A stretch of DNA of 64,000 nucleotides from Mycoplasma procyoni (GCF_017052595.1 NZ_JAFIDB010000003.1:48460-112459), one strand, 5' to 3'; shown: positions 10,478 to 21,088, counted from the first letter of the stretch. Numbers and translations are program-made. Notes: generated from the letters alone by a model not told the origin.

Positions 10478-12412
10478 ATGATTCAAAAAACAATTAATTT
10501 TTTGATTCCGTTCAATACTTCTGTTTTAAACTGTAAATATAGTTCTTATAAGGATATAGAAAAATTCGACTTTTATATAATTGCTATTTTTTATGAAAGT
10601 GAAGGTTTTTTAACAGAACCAGTGCTTAAGACACTAAAAAATAAATTGAATTTAAAAGATGATTTTGATGATTTTGTAATTTCGAAAATAAAAAGATTAT
10701 TGGAAACAAAAACATTAAGTTTTAAAGAAGATGAAAAAATAAATATAAAAGAAGCTTATTTTGGAAATATTAAATTAGAACCTAAATTAAGAAACAAAAT
10801 TAAACAGGGCGAATTTAAGGAAATTGATGCAGAAATAAAAACCAAAAATCTTTATATTTGAAAAAACCTTTACACAAATAAAGTCATAATTGATTCAAAC
10901 AAAAATAAAACTTTAAAAGAAAACAAATCATCTGTTAATTTTTATTTTCCTAATACATTAAATATCAAAGATGTTTCGGAAAATGAACTTGAAGAAAAAT
11001 TAGGAAAAAGCAACTTCTTAAAAGATTTTGAATTAAATGAAATAAATCAAAAAATAAAAGACGAAAACATCCTTATTAATATAGATTTTCAAACGAACCA
11101 AATTATATTTGAAGAAGATAAACAAAAAATAAATATTAAAACATTGAGTTTACTTAATATTGAAGAAAAAGTAATTAAAAATATTTTGGATGGTTTTTTT
11201 AAAGATTTAGAAATTCTAAAAATTAATTCAATAAAACACGATGATTTAAAAGTACAAAATTATCTTGAGGCAATTAATTTAGATTTCTCTTTAATAAGCA
11301 AACAAATTAACGAAAGCAAGTTATTTTTTGAATTTCTAAAAGAGACAAATGATTCTATTTTAATACTTGAAAATAATGAACTTTTTGAAATAAAATCAGA
11401 ACATAAAGATTTTAAAATATTTCATTCAGAAATTACAAAACCAATTAACTACAGAATTACAAACAACTTATTTAAAACGCGTTTTACTAATAAAATAAAC
11501 TTCAAAAATATACTATATAATTTTGAAATTTTAAATAAAATGAATGAAAATTATAGAAAATTTTTAATCAATGAGTTTTTAAATTCATCTAAAGAAATTA
11601 AAATATTAAATTTTTGAAACGCTCTTGAATGTTTATTGAAAAATACAGAAAATGAGTGGTTTAACAAATTACTTAAAGAACTTGATTATAATAATTTTTT
11701 TATCTTAGAGCAGGTTTTTGGTAAAAACGCTCAAAACCTGTTAGATTCTAAACTTTTAGAAAAAGTTGTGGAATTTGATATTTATTTTAATAACAAAAGC
11801 TTGCTAGATTTTTTTAAAGAGAAGATAACAAGTAGAGAATATATTGCAAAGATAATTAAACTCTATAGATTAGAAAAAATTTCAGTAGAAAGCAATCCTT
11901 TTATAAATTCTCGAATATTGAAAGAGTTTGAAAGAAAATATAAAGACTTAGAAATTAAAATTAAAGAAAATTTTGAAATGGAAGTACTACAAAATTTACG
12001 TGGAGAACTTGAACAGTTAAAAAAAGAAACAAAAGATAATCAAATTTTTATTCCCGATTATACTCTAAATTTAGAAAAAGATTTTGAGGTTAAATGGAGG
12101 TTAAGTATGGAAGATCAACTAAAAGAAGCAGAAAGTTTAGCTACAAAATTCAGGAATCTTGTAGAGGAAGAGGGAAAAACAAAAACTAAAGATTTTTTTA
12201 AACAAAAGTATATTTTAAATGATGAAGAATTAAAAAGAATTATTAAAATAAATGAGTTATCAAACACTTTCGCACACAGAAGTGGTGGTGAAGAAGTTAA
12301 AATGAAAAGAATCGTAGAATATACACTAAAACAATTTATTGATGATATTAATTGAGTTAAAGCACTTAAACCAAGAAAAAAGAAAGAAGGAAAAGATGTC
12401 AGCACAAATTAG
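10478..12412 (+). CDS. Unknown 644-residue protein of the helicase/ClpB unit
   Basis: I do not recognise a family. The protein is soluble, lysine- and asparagine-rich, with no signal peptide or membrane segment. The N-terminal third contains short strand-like segments (FLIPFNTSVLNC, FDFYIIAIFYESEG). The rest is helical, with a coiled-coil stretch near residues 480-560. A conserved-looking end (NELSNTFAHRSGGEEVKMKRIVEYT) is followed by a basic tail. It starts 1 nt after the helicase stop, and its 3' end overlaps the next gene by 17 nt. Genes coupled this closely usually encode subunits of one complex, so it may be a structural or targeting component. That is inference from position only. Confidence 0.75.
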
Positions 12413-13343
12413 AGTTTCAATCAATGACGATTCAATCATTACTTGTGATAACTTATTACAGGAATTAGCACAAAGCATAAATGGTACTTCTGATTTAGAA
12501 TTAATTGATGAATTTCGTTTTGTTAAAAAAGAAATTGAAACAACAAGAGATAAACTTTTAAATTCTCGTTTTTTTACAACAGAACAAAAAACAGAAGCTT
12601 TAAGAAATTTAGTAACACAATCAAGAAATTTAAGTAATTTAATTTATATGTCTAAATCAGCTAGAGGAGTTAGCAATTTTAATATTTACAGCTATATATC
12701 AAAATATGGTTCTTTAGTAATTGAAGCACAAAAAGAGCTTGAAAATACAAACTTTAGCGAAGAAGAATTAATTGAAAAAATTGATCAAATAAGACAAAAT
12801 AAACTTAAAACTGAAGATAAAAAACAGTTTCTTGAATTTGCTAAAACACAAATTTCAACACTGAATTTAAGTGATAAACAAATTGAATTTGAATTTTTTG
12901 ATGTTGCAAACAAAATTCAAAATCTACAAGAACAATCTGATTTTCCAGGTTTTATTAAAGGTGTAAAAAATTCTTTAGATAGAATTGATAATCTTGCAAA
13001 AGACATCATCGATTCTCTAAATAAAAGTGAAGGATTTTCTTTAGCAAAAGAACCAACAATTAAAAAACACGAAGATGAAATTAGTGGAATGTTCGATTTA
13101 TCAAAAATCTATGTTTTAAAAAATCAAAAGGGAAATGAAATTAAAATTCAAATCGATTCAAATTTAGATATTAAATACAAACTTGGAAATTACATAGGTC
13201 ATGCTTGCATAGAAACAAGTGATAGATTATTATCAGATCTAAAAAATAAAGGTTATTTTATTGATCCAAATTCAATAAGAATCAAAAGAGATATAGATGC
13301 AAACAAACCTTTATATAAAGCAATGAATTCAAGGAGTAGATAG
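12396..13343 (+). CDS. Unknown 315-residue coiled-coil protein of the helicase/ClpB unit
   Basis: The ATG at 12396 was chosen because it follows AAGAAGGAAAAG at good spacing; an upstream in-frame ATG at 12339 lies deep inside the previous gene. The first 230 residues are helical (possible coiled coil around 45-180). The last 80 form a small strand-rich domain: MFDLSKIYVLKNQKGNEI, a strand with KIQIDSNLDIKYKLGNYIG, and a C-terminus with IRIKRD. No family is recognised. The stop codon overlaps the GTG start of the ClpB-like gene (13343), so production of the two is coupled. It may be an adaptor for the AAA+ ATPase. Confidence 0.75.
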   Translation: MSAQIRVSINDDSIITCDNLLQELAQSINGTSDLELIDEFRFVKKEIETTRDKLLNSRFFTTEQKTEALRNLVTQSRNLSNLIYMSKSARGVSNFNIYSYISKYGSLVIEAQKELENTNFSEEELIEKIDQIRQNKLKTEDKKQFLEFAKTQISTLNLSDKQIEFEFFDVANKIQNLQEQSDFPGFIKGVKNSLDRIDNLAKDIIDSLNKSEGFSLAKEPTIKKHEDEISGMFDLSKIYVLKNQKGNEIKIQIDSNLDIKYKLGNYIGHACIETSDRLLSDLKNKGYFIDPNSIRIKRDIDANKPLYKAMNSRSR

Positions 13344-15298
13344 TGGCTTTTTATCATTCTATAGAGCAATTTAAATACAAAATAAATCATAAAAATATTT
13401 TAATTATTTCAGGTAATATAAATGATTATTTATATATTAAAGATATCAAAAAATATCTAGAAGATCCTTACTTAACTGAAAATGATATTTTCAAAGATGA
13501 AATAGATACAGTAGCTCCTAGAAATATTATTTCAGTAGTTCAGTTATTATCGCTTTATTTAAAAGCAGAAAAGTATGATAATATAACTTATTTATCTCCT
13601 GGTTTTAATTCTTTTGATTTAACAAAAAATCTAGATCAACAACTTCTTCTTGAAGAACAAGATGACGATGATGACGATGATTTTGGAGACTCGAATACAG
13701 CAAATAATTCACATCCGGATGCCTTTATTCAACGATTAATTGAAACTATAAATAAGCTTAAGAAAACTTTAGATGATACAAGTATAAATAAACCAAAATC
13801 ATACGCTTTTATCATTAATTTGAGTGATTTTGTTTTCAAAGACTTTCCTAAAGTTCAAGCAGCAAATTTAATTTCTGCTTTTAATGATTTAGGTAATTTA
13901 TCAAGAAATAAAGTATTTAATTCTAAATTTAAGCTAATTCTTCTTTGTGACAATAAAGAACTTGTATCAGAATTATTAGGAACTAAAAATGTTGAAATGA
14001 CGAACTTAGTTATAAAAACTCCAAGTTCGCAGGAAAGAAAAAACTTTATAATCGAAAATATTCTTTCAGATCTAAATTCCAATCTTGAAGAAAAAATCAT
14101 TGAAAACTCAAGTGATTTAAACAATATGGTTTCAATTTTAAATGATTTTTCTTTTAGAGAAATTATTCAATTATCTAAAGTTTCAAGGATTCAAAAATTT
14201 AAAAACTTTGAAGAATTACACAGAATAGTCTTCAGACAGAAAAAAGAATCTGAGTGAGAAAAAATAGATTCTAATAAGATGAAATCTTTCAAAGAAACTA
14301 TGAAACAAAGAATTAAAGGTCAAGATTTTGCAATAGATCAACTTCACCAAGCATTAATAAGAAGTTATATTGGATTAAATGATATAGGTTCTTCTTTTAA
14401 ATTAAGTAAAAAACCAAAAGGAATAATGTTTTTTGCAGGACCAACAGGAACAGGAAAAACAGAAACCGTTAAAGCACTTACAGAATTTGTATTTGGTGAT
14501 GAAAGTTCAATGATAAGATTTGATATGTCTGAGTATAATTTAGAACATTCTGATGAAAAATTAATTGGTTCTCCTCCTGGATATGTAGGTCATGAATCTG
14601 GTGGTCAGCTTACAAATGCAATTAAAGAAAAACCTTTTTCAATTGTGTTGTTTGACGAAATAGAAAAAGCACATGGAAAGGTGTTAGATAAATTCTTGCA
14701 AATTCTTGAAGATGGTAGATTAACTTCTTCAAAAGGTGAAATCATTGATTTTAGTGAAACTTTTATTATTTTTACTTCCAATATCGGTGTTTCAGAAGTT
14801 AATGAATTAAAAGACATTAAAGATAAGGATTTAGTAAGAAAAACATTTAAAGACGAAGTGAGAAAATTCTTTACAAGAGAACTAAAAAGACCTGAAATTC
14901 TAAATAGAATTGGTGAAAAAAATATAGTTCCATTTAACTTCATAACAAAAGATACAAAAGAAGATAAAGAAATTCTCTTTGCAATTTTAGACTCTAAATT
15001 TGTTAATTTACAAAGATATTTTTCAGAAGAAAAAAGAATTTCTATTCAGTTTGATAGCGATGAAGATAGAAAACAGTATTACAACGTAATTATTAACTAC
15101 TTTAAACCAAAATATGGTGCTAGAGGTCTTATTTCTACATTTGAAACAAAACTAATAGATCCGCTTGCCCAATTTGTTTTCGAAAACTGAACTACAATTC
15201 AAACAAATAAAGCAAATAATGCTTCTAATGTCATAATAATTAAAACTGTTCAAGACGAAAATACAAACGAAAATTCCCTTACATTCGACTTAAAATAA
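13343..15298 (+). CDS. ClpB/ClpA-like AAA+ ATPase with a degenerate first AAA module
   Basis: A 651-residue protein starting at GTG 13343, which overlaps the previous stop and follows AAGGAG. Residues 1-310 look like an AAA module without a Walker A: HKNILIISGNINDYLYIKD, a Walker-B-like AFIINLSDF, and a C-terminal lid with SSQERKNFI. Residues 320-600 are a canonical Clp-type D2 module: KGQDFAIDQLHQAL, Walker A GPTGTGKTET (366-375), the pore-loop region GSPPGYVGHESGG, Walker B VLFDEIEKAH (~435-444), sensor 1 FTSN, and an arginine-finger region RPEILNRIGE. Clp ATPases remodel or unfold proteins. No ClpP protease or full ClpB N-domain is present, so this is not the housekeeping chaperone. It presumably remodels a complex made with the three upstream proteins. 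Confidence 0.9.
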
Positions 15299-15305
15299 CA
15301 TACTT

Positions 15306-15332
15306 GAGTTGCAAAATTGCAACTCATTTTTT
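15306..15332 (+). terminator. Intrinsic terminator of the helicase/ClpB unit
   Basis: GAGTTGCA / TGCAACTC (15306-15313, 15318-15325) with a 4-nt loop, then ATTTTTTA. Confidence 0.85.
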
Positions 15333-15373
15333 ATGACTTTTCCCCATTTTCACAAAACTTAACTAAAAAATGA

Positions 15374-15389
15374 TATAATCATTTTTATG
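15374..15389 (+). promoter_or_regulatory. -10 box abutting the ATG at 15387 (probable leaderless transcript)
   Basis: TATAAT at 15374-15379 is followed 7 nt later by the ATG, which leaves no room for a Shine-Dalgarno site. Confidence 0.55.
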
Positions 15390-15869
15390 CATATTATAGT
15401 AAAAAAATTAAGGGAAAAACAAAACAATGATAGAAGAAAATTGAAGCTCTATTCAATCATGGATGGAATAGTCAGTTTTTTAATTATCGGAACAAACCTC
15501 AGCTCAATCATTACAGCGATTATTGCTCTTGTACACTTAAGTGTTATTCTTTCTGAAGACAAAGCAGCAAACACAAGTATTTCTTTTATTTTCTTAGTTA
15601 CATTTGTTGTTTTATTAATTGCTTCTTTTATTTTAACGCTTAGTTTATCAATTTACAGATACAACAGCAACAAAGAAGAATATGAAAAGATTCTTAACAC
15701 GCTAAACTACATAAAACAAAAATATGAAGCAAGAAAATTAAGTGATGAAGAGTTTGCAAAAATCATTGATGTACTTTGAGAAAAAGCAACAACAAAAAGA
15801 AAAATAGTAATTAAAAAAGTTTTAAGCAACGAACTAAAAACATCAAATCAAAACAAAGTAGGTAAATAA
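15387..15869 (+). CDS. DUF4231/SLATT-like two-TM membrane protein 1
   Basis: A 160-residue protein with a basic N-terminus, two hydrophobic segments at about 28-52 and 70-93, and a helical cytoplasmic tail that continues through a TGA Trp codon. The architecture (short N-terminus, 2TM, cytoplasmic coiled coil) matches DUF4231/SLATT membrane proteins, a group proposed to include pore-forming effectors of nucleotide-signalling conflict systems. No sensor or nucleotide cyclase gene is nearby. It is the first of three overlapping membrane-protein genes. The start could instead be the internal ATG at 15462, but the first ATG matches the promoter. Function is uncertain. Confidence 0.65.
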
Positions 15870-16387
15870 TGAGTAAATACACAAAAGAAGCCTTTCATAA
15901 AAGATTTTTAGAACTAAAAAACAAAACTAGAATCAGAAAATATGTTTATTCAGTTCTTTATTATTTATTAAATATTACTACTTTTGTTTCTGCTTTTTTC
16001 GTTGCTGCAATTGCTGTTTATTATCTGGCTGGAAACAATAAATATTATCCAAAAGATCAAATAAATCCTTATAAAATAGACTTTTGAACAGATAGCTCAA
16101 ACTACATTTTAAGTACAACAATCATCAATGCACTAACAAGTATGATCTCAAGCTTTATTTCTTTCTTTGTAATTAACACAAAATATCGTTTTTATAAAGT
16201 AAAATGCAATGTTTTAGATTTTGAATATTTACTTTATAAAACTAAAAAAGGACACTACGCTAATGAGTCTTCAAGTGAAAACGATTTTAGACTTTATAAG
16301 CGTGGATTAGCAATTTTAGAAATTAATAGATACAAATCAAGCTTCTTTAGAGAAAACGAACTTACAGGTGATCAAAATGGAAAATAA
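15869..16387 (+). CDS. DUF4231/SLATT-like two-TM membrane protein 2
   Basis: A 172-residue protein. A basic N-terminal helix (YTKEAFHKRFLELKNKTRIR) is followed by a hydrophobic segment at about 27-50, an extracytoplasmic loop, a second segment at about 82-108 and a charged C-terminal helix. This resembles DUF4231-domain proteins, which are common in mycoplasmas. ATG 15869 overlaps the previous stop (TAATG). The 3' end overlaps the next gene by 11 nt. The three proteins are likely to assemble together in the membrane. Confidence 0.68.
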
Positions 16388-16742
16388 AAAATTTAGAGAT
16401 ACTCAAAAAGTTATTAAAAGAAAAGTTTTTTCAAGCAGAACTATCTTTATAACACTGAATGTTTTAGCGATTATTATTTCTTCATTAGTTGTTGTTTTAA
16501 ACCTTTATGCTATTAGATGAAATGAAAGACCAGTTGAAACAATGGACTACTTTGTAGATATTGCCATCATGTCTGCTTCAACCACTTTCTTTTTATCTTT
16601 ACAAGCTTTTTTAGGAATTACAAACAGAAAAAACAAACTAAAACAAAACATTGATAAAATTGATGAAATTATTGAAATGGTTAAAGAAAAAGACAACCTC
16701 GATCAAGATGATTTAGATTCCATTTCAGAAATTTTAGATTAA
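16377..16742 (+). CDS. Small two-TM membrane protein 3 of the SLATT-like cluster
   Basis: A 121-residue protein with a basic N-terminus, hydrophobic segments at about 21-45 and 56-78, and an acidic helical tail (KIDEIIEMVKEKDNLDQDD). It has the same general build as its two neighbours but is shorter. It overlaps gene 2 by 11 nt and ends at a terminator, closing the operon. No known motif is present. Confidence 0.65.
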
Positions 16743-16745
16743 TCT

Positions 16746-16773
16746 AAAACACAGGGATTTCCTGTGTTTTTCT
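16746..16773 (+). terminator. Intrinsic terminator, usable from both sides
   Basis: AAAACACAGG / CCTGTGTTTT (16746-16755, 16761-16770) with a 5-nt loop. It separates the SLATT-like cluster from the convergent gene at 16786-17001. Confidence 0.8.
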
Positions 16774-16785
16774 ATTCAGTTTTAT

Positions 16786-17001
16786 TTATAATACTTTAAC
16801 TAGTTTCTCTTTTGAGTTTTCTACACCACTAGTTTTATCTCTTTGGACGTGGTAAATTTCAATTGGCACGTTACTGTTTGTATGAATACCTCTTTTTTGT
16901 TCTCTTATAAAGTGTTTAATATCTTTTTCAAGATCTTCTAATGTGTGATTTTGAGCAATCACTTCTTTTGTAGATTTTAAAATAGCTTTATATTGATACA
17001 T
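16786..17001 (-). CDS. Small conserved-looking mycoplasma protein, unknown function
   Basis: A 71-residue soluble protein (MYQYKAILKSTKEVI, then EDLEKDIKHFIREQKRG). It has a clear ribosome binding site (GAAGG) and, 23 nt upstream of its start, a TATAAT read on the minus strand (17025-17030). It is transcribed alone between two divergent or convergent units. The strand-helix pattern suggests a small alpha/beta domain. I do not recognise the family. Confidence 0.65.
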   Translation of the reverse strand: MYQYKAILKSTKEVIAQNHTLEDLEKDIKHFIREQKRGIHTNSNVPIEIYHVQRDKTSGVENSKEKLVKVL

Positions 17002-17024
17002 TTTTACCTTCTTTCATCAATTAA

Positions 17025-17030
17025 ATTATA
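17025..17030 (-). promoter_or_regulatory. -10 box of the small minus-strand gene
   Basis: TATAAT on the minus strand, 23 nt upstream of the ATG whose first base is 17001. Confidence 0.6.
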
Positions 17031-17154
17031 CTCCTATTAAAAACTAAAAACAAAGCACAAAAATAAAACCTTAATAAAAATGCAAAATTTTACAATTTAT
17101 TCTTTAAATGCTTTAAAACACTTGCTTTTAAGTGGATTTTTTAGTATAATTAGC

Positions 17155-17160
17155 AAAGAT
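17155..17160 (+). promoter_or_regulatory. -10 box of the yebC-nusB-tlyA-sufS-iscU unit
   Basis: TATAAT lies 21 nt upstream of the yebC ATG and is followed by an AGAGAAAGAGG ribosome binding region. Confidence 0.65.
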
Positions 17161-17181
17161 TTTACAGAGAAAGAGGTTAAA

Positions 17182-17934
17182 ATGGCAGGACATTCAAAAT
17201 GAGCAAATATTAAACACAGAAAAGGAGCTCAAGACGCAATTAGAGGAAAAATCTTCGCTAAGTTTTCGAAAGAAATCATGGTAGCAGCAGCTAAAGGTGG
17301 AGGGGATATTGAAACAAACCCAGCATTAAGATTAGTTGTTTCTAAAGCAAGAGCAAAATCAATGCCAAAAGCAAACATTGAAAAAGCAATTGCAAAAGCT
17401 ACGGGCGCTTCAAGAGAAGGTGTTGACTTTAAAGAAATTATTTATTCAGGAACTTTAGCAGGTGGAGTAACATTTTTAGTTATCTGTCTTTCAGACAACA
17501 TGAACAGAGTGACTTCAAACATCCAAGCATTATTTAGAAAAGCTGGAGGCCAAGTTGGTAAACAAGGTGCAATTCCTTATGTTTTTGATCAAAAAGGAGT
17601 TCTTGAGATTGAAAAGAATTTAGCAAATGAAGAAGAACTAATGATGTTTGCGCTTGAAGCAGGAGCTAGTGACTTTGTTTCAGAAAATGAATACTACGAA
17701 ATTTACACAGAACCTGGAGATTTCTTAAAAGTTAAAGCAGAACTTGATAAACAATACAACTTTGAATACAAAACAGCTGAAGTTACTTACATTCCAAACC
17801 AAGAAGTTGCACTTGATGAAGAAAAAACAAAGAAATTATTAGAACACATTGAAAAATTTGAAGATGACGAGGATGTTCAAGAAGTTTTCCACAACATGGA
17901 TCTTTCTGTTCTTCCTAATGAAGATGAAGAATAA
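17182..17934 (+). CDS. yebC: YebC/PmpR family transcriptional regulator or translation factor (DUF28)
   Basis: A 250-residue protein of typical family length. The diagnostic start MAGHSKWANIKHRKGAQD uses TGA for Trp. KGGGDIETNPALRLVV, KANIEKAIAKATG and the central GTLAGGVTFLV match the family. YebC proteins are cytoplasmic. They were described as transcriptional regulators, and some members are now linked to ribosomes stalled on proline-rich stretches. The gene heads a compact unit in which each following gene overlaps or nearly touches the previous one. The stop overlaps the nusB ATG (TAATG). Confidence 0.95.
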
Positions 17935-18347
17935 TGACAAACAATAAAAACAGACTTTTATATAGACAAGAATTAGTTGCAGTTCTTTATTATTTTGAAC
18001 TAACAGAAACAGAAATAGATACTAAGTGAGCTTTTGAGCAATACAACTTAGATAAACAACAACTTAATACTTTAGAATTCATTAAATCAAAATACGAATT
18101 TTTCCAAAAATTCATTTCTCAATTCTTTAGTTCAAACAGAGGATGAAAATTTGTTAAACCTTTAATTAGAGCAATTCTTTTATTAGGGGCTTTTGAATTA
18201 GGTTATTTAAAACAACAAATAGTAATCAATGAAATGGTTGAGCTAACTAAAAGTTATACTTTAGACACAGATGTTGAATATAAATTTGTAAATGCTATTT
18301 TAGACAAAGTCAATTTAGAATATGAAAAACTTAATAAACAAAGTTAA
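17934..18347 (+). CDS. nusB: Transcription antitermination factor NusB
   Basis: A 137-residue all-helical protein. NRLLYRQELVAVLYYFE at the start, FVKPLIRAILLLGAFEL in the middle, and INEMVELTKSYTLDTDVEYKFVNAILDK at the end fit NusB, which binds NusE and boxA RNA to support rRNA transcription. ATG 17934 overlaps the yebC stop. The gene ends 26 nt inside the next one. Confidence 0.88.
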
Positions 18348-18768
18348 AATTAAACACTTCTTAAAGCAAAAGAATAATTGAGAAAAATATAAGTACATTT
18401 TTGTAAACAAAAAAATGTACTTTTTATCTTTAAAGCTCAATTCGATTTTCAAATTAGACTTAAGTTTATCCTTTATTAAAAACTTTGAGAATAATTTAAT
18501 CAAAACACTCAACAAAGACTCCTTTTTAGAACTAACAACAAAAGCACTTGAAAATCAAGGTTTATGCCACAACAAAGAACAATTTGCTTCAATGCTTTCA
18601 GAGTTTTTATATCTGGAAATCGAGCGTCTTAAAAACGAAAATAAAGAAAATTCCCTTTATTTAGATTACCAATCCAAAAAAATCTTCAATAAATTTACTC
18701 TTGAACTAAAACATTGCAGACCTGATTTTAACCTCTTTATTCTCAAAATTTTAAAGGTGGTTTCTTAA
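18322..18768 (+). CDS. Conserved-position hypothetical protein between nusB and tlyA
   Basis: A 148-residue basic, helical protein. ATG 18322 lies inside nusB and gives an open frame through one TGA codon. Its stop overlaps the tlyA ATG (TAATG at 18766-18770). No domain is recognised. Given its position it might be a diverged accessory exonuclease or RNA-binding subunit, but nothing in the sequence shows this. Confidence 0.65.
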
Positions 18769-19493
18769 TGAAAAGAAAACTTTTAGATATAGTTTTAGAA
18801 ATGAATATTGAGCATGCTGAAAACATTATAAGAATGGGACAAGTACTTGTTAATGGTCAAGTTAATAATCTGCCACACTCAAAAGTTCTACAAACAGATA
18901 AAATTGAAATCAAGCAAAAAAAACAGAAAGAATGAGTTTCAAGAGGTGCTTATAAATTACTTAAAGCAATTGAAGTTTTCAATTTAGACTTCAAAGACAA
19001 AGTTGTTTTAGATATCGGTTCTTCTACAGGTGGTTTTAGTCAAGTTGCTCTTGAGTACGGAGCTAAACAAGTTTTCGCAATTGATGTTGGAACAAATCAG
19101 TTAGACTACAACTTAAGAATCAATCCAAAAATTGTTTCTAAAGAAAAATACAATCTTAAAAATATTAAATATGAAGATTTTTTAGTAAAAATGGATGTTG
19201 TTGTTTGTGATGTTTCTTTTATAAGTTTAAAAGAAGTGTTTAAGGTTTTGGGTTCTGTTGTAGATCAAAACACACAAATAATGCTGTTGATCAAGCCACA
19301 ATTTGAAGCAAGCAGCAAATATGTTGAAACAGGCGGTTTTGTGCAACTTAAATATCACGACTTTTTGATCAACAGAGTAAAAGAGTATGCTAATGAATAT
19401 AATTTTGAAATGATTGATTATCAAGAATCGCCAATCCAAGGTAATAAATCTAAAAATGTAGAATATATTTCACTATACAAATACAGGAGCTAA
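18768..19493 (+). CDS. tlyA: TlyA family rRNA 2'-O-methyltransferase
   Basis: A 241-residue protein. Residues 1-60 are an S4 RNA-binding domain (MKRKLLDIVLEM, then GQVLVNGQV). WVSRGAYKLLKAIEVF leads into an FtsJ-like SAM-binding fold with LDIGSSTGGFSQVAL (motif I), a VVCDVSFISLK segment and LLIKPQFEA. TlyA-type enzymes methylate ribose positions in 16S and 23S rRNA; older annotations call them haemolysins. The length is a little short of the usual ~270 residues. It is coupled to the preceding gene by overlap and sits 1 nt from sufS. Confidence 0.92.
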
Positions 19494-19494
19494 A

Positions 19495-20646
19495 ATGGAA
19501 AAATATCGTCAAATGTTCCCAATGCTAAATAAAGTTGTTTATTTAGACAATGCAGCCTTAGCACAAAAACCACTTTCAGTAATTAAGGCTGGAGAAGAGT
19601 TTTATAGCGACTTTGCAATAAGCACTAGAACTTCCGATTCCAGGCTTGGAATAGCTGTTTTAGAAAAAATTGATCTTGTAAGAGAGAAAACTGCAAGACT
19701 TTTAGGTGCTGATAAAAATGAAATTATTTTTAGTGCAGGAACAACTGATTCACTTAATTTGTTTTCAAAAATGGCAAAGCAATTTTTGAAACAAGGTGAT
19801 CAAATTATAATAGCTTACCACAATCACTCATCTAATGTTGTTCCTTGAATTGAAATTGCTAAAGAAATAGGTGTTGAAGTTGTTTATTCTTTAGATTTAG
19901 TTTCTGATATTAATTCAAAAACTAAAATAGTTGCTTATTCACAAGTAACAAACAACTTAAATCAAAACTATGATAATGATTTAATTTATAAAAAAGCTAA
20001 AGAAGTTGGAGCAATTGTTGTAAATGATGCTGCTCAAGCTATTTCTCATGAAAAAGTTTCTTTTGCAAACTCTGATGTTATTGCTTTTAGTACAAACAAA
20101 TTATTTGGACCTACAGGACTTGGAGTTCTAGCAATTAAAAAAGAAATTTTAGACACTCTTAAACCCGTTGTTTTTGGAGGAGGTTCAATTGAGAAAATGA
20201 CCGATGATATGCAATGAATTTCAAAAAAAGGTATTTCAGCTTTCGAACCAGGAACTCCCAACATTGCAGCCATTTGACAATTTGAAAAAACTTTAGATCT
20301 AATTAATGAAATAACAATTGAAAAAATCCAAGCACAAAATACAGAAATTTCTGTGTATTTATACGATCGACTACAAGAAATTGAAGGAATGTACATTCAC
20401 TCAAAAAGAGGAGATTTCATTACTTTATTTAGAATCAAAAACTACGCTCCTCAGGATGTTGCTTCTTATTTAGGACATAAAGATATTTATGTTAGAAGTG
20501 GAAATTTCTGTTCTAAATTAACTCCTTTTGTGGAAAAAGAAAGTGATTTTGTGCGTGTTTCAATCGCTTTTTATAATAATAAAGAAGATATTGATAAACT
20601 AATTGAAGCACTTAAAGAAGGAGGTGATTTCCTTGGATTCATCTAA
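19495..20646 (+). CDS. sufS: Cysteine desulfurase, SufS/CsdA class
   Basis: A 383-residue PLP enzyme. It starts YRQMFPMLNKVVYLDNAA, the canonical group II desulfurase N-terminus. The PLP lysine is K202 in STNKLFGPTG, and the catalytic cysteine is C339 in VRSGNFCSKL. It removes sulfur from cysteine and passes the persulfide to a scaffold, here the iscU-like gene whose ribosome binding site lies inside the sufS 3' end. With iscU it forms the minimal Fe-S or sulfur-transfer pair of mycoplasmas. The ATG is 1 nt after the tlyA stop. Confidence 0.94.
20618..20635 (+). promoter_or_regulatory. Near-ideal Shine-Dalgarno selecting a TTG start
   Basis: AAGGAGGTGAT (20618-20628) is almost the full complement of the 16S 3' end. 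It lies 8 nt before TTG 20633, inside the sufS coding sequence. No ATG occurs in a suitable position, so the TTG is chosen as the iscU start. Confidence 0.75.
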
Positions 20647-21088
20647 CAAATACGACAATAATCAAAAGCGTGCTATTATCATGAAGCACTACTCAACTCC
20701 TGATAATAAAGTTGCAAGCGTTGCTGATTTACCAGATTGATCACAAAGTTATTTACACAGTTCAAACTGTGTTGATGAAATTACAATTGCTATCAAAAAA
20801 AGCGATAATAAAGTAGAAGATGTAAAATTTAGTGCTGTAGGATGTGCTGTTTTCTTATCTTCTTGCGATATTTTTAGCAACATAATCAAAAATAAAACTT
20901 TTGATCAAATCAAAGATATTATTACTAATTACAAAAACTTAATTGAGCAAAATCAAACAGAGATAAACGAAGAAATATTTGGCGATCTTGTAATTTACAA
21001 AGACGTAAAAACACATCTAAATCGCCTTGAGTGTGCTAGTTTAATTTATAAAGTAGTTCAAGAAAATTTAGAAAAAGAAACAAATTAA
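20633..21088 (+). CDS. iscU: Iron-sulfur cluster scaffold, IscU/SufU family
   Basis: A 151-residue protein with the three cluster-ligand cysteines of the family: C46 (SSNCVDEITI), C71 (SAVGCAVFLSSCD) and C134 (LECASLIYKVV). It accepts sulfur from the neighbouring desulfurase and assembles a cluster or receives persulfide, as SufU does. The TTG start is supported by a very strong Shine-Dalgarno. The first internal ATG would remove 16 residues. The protein is slightly longer than classical IscU, as in Gram-positive SufU. Confidence 0.9.
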
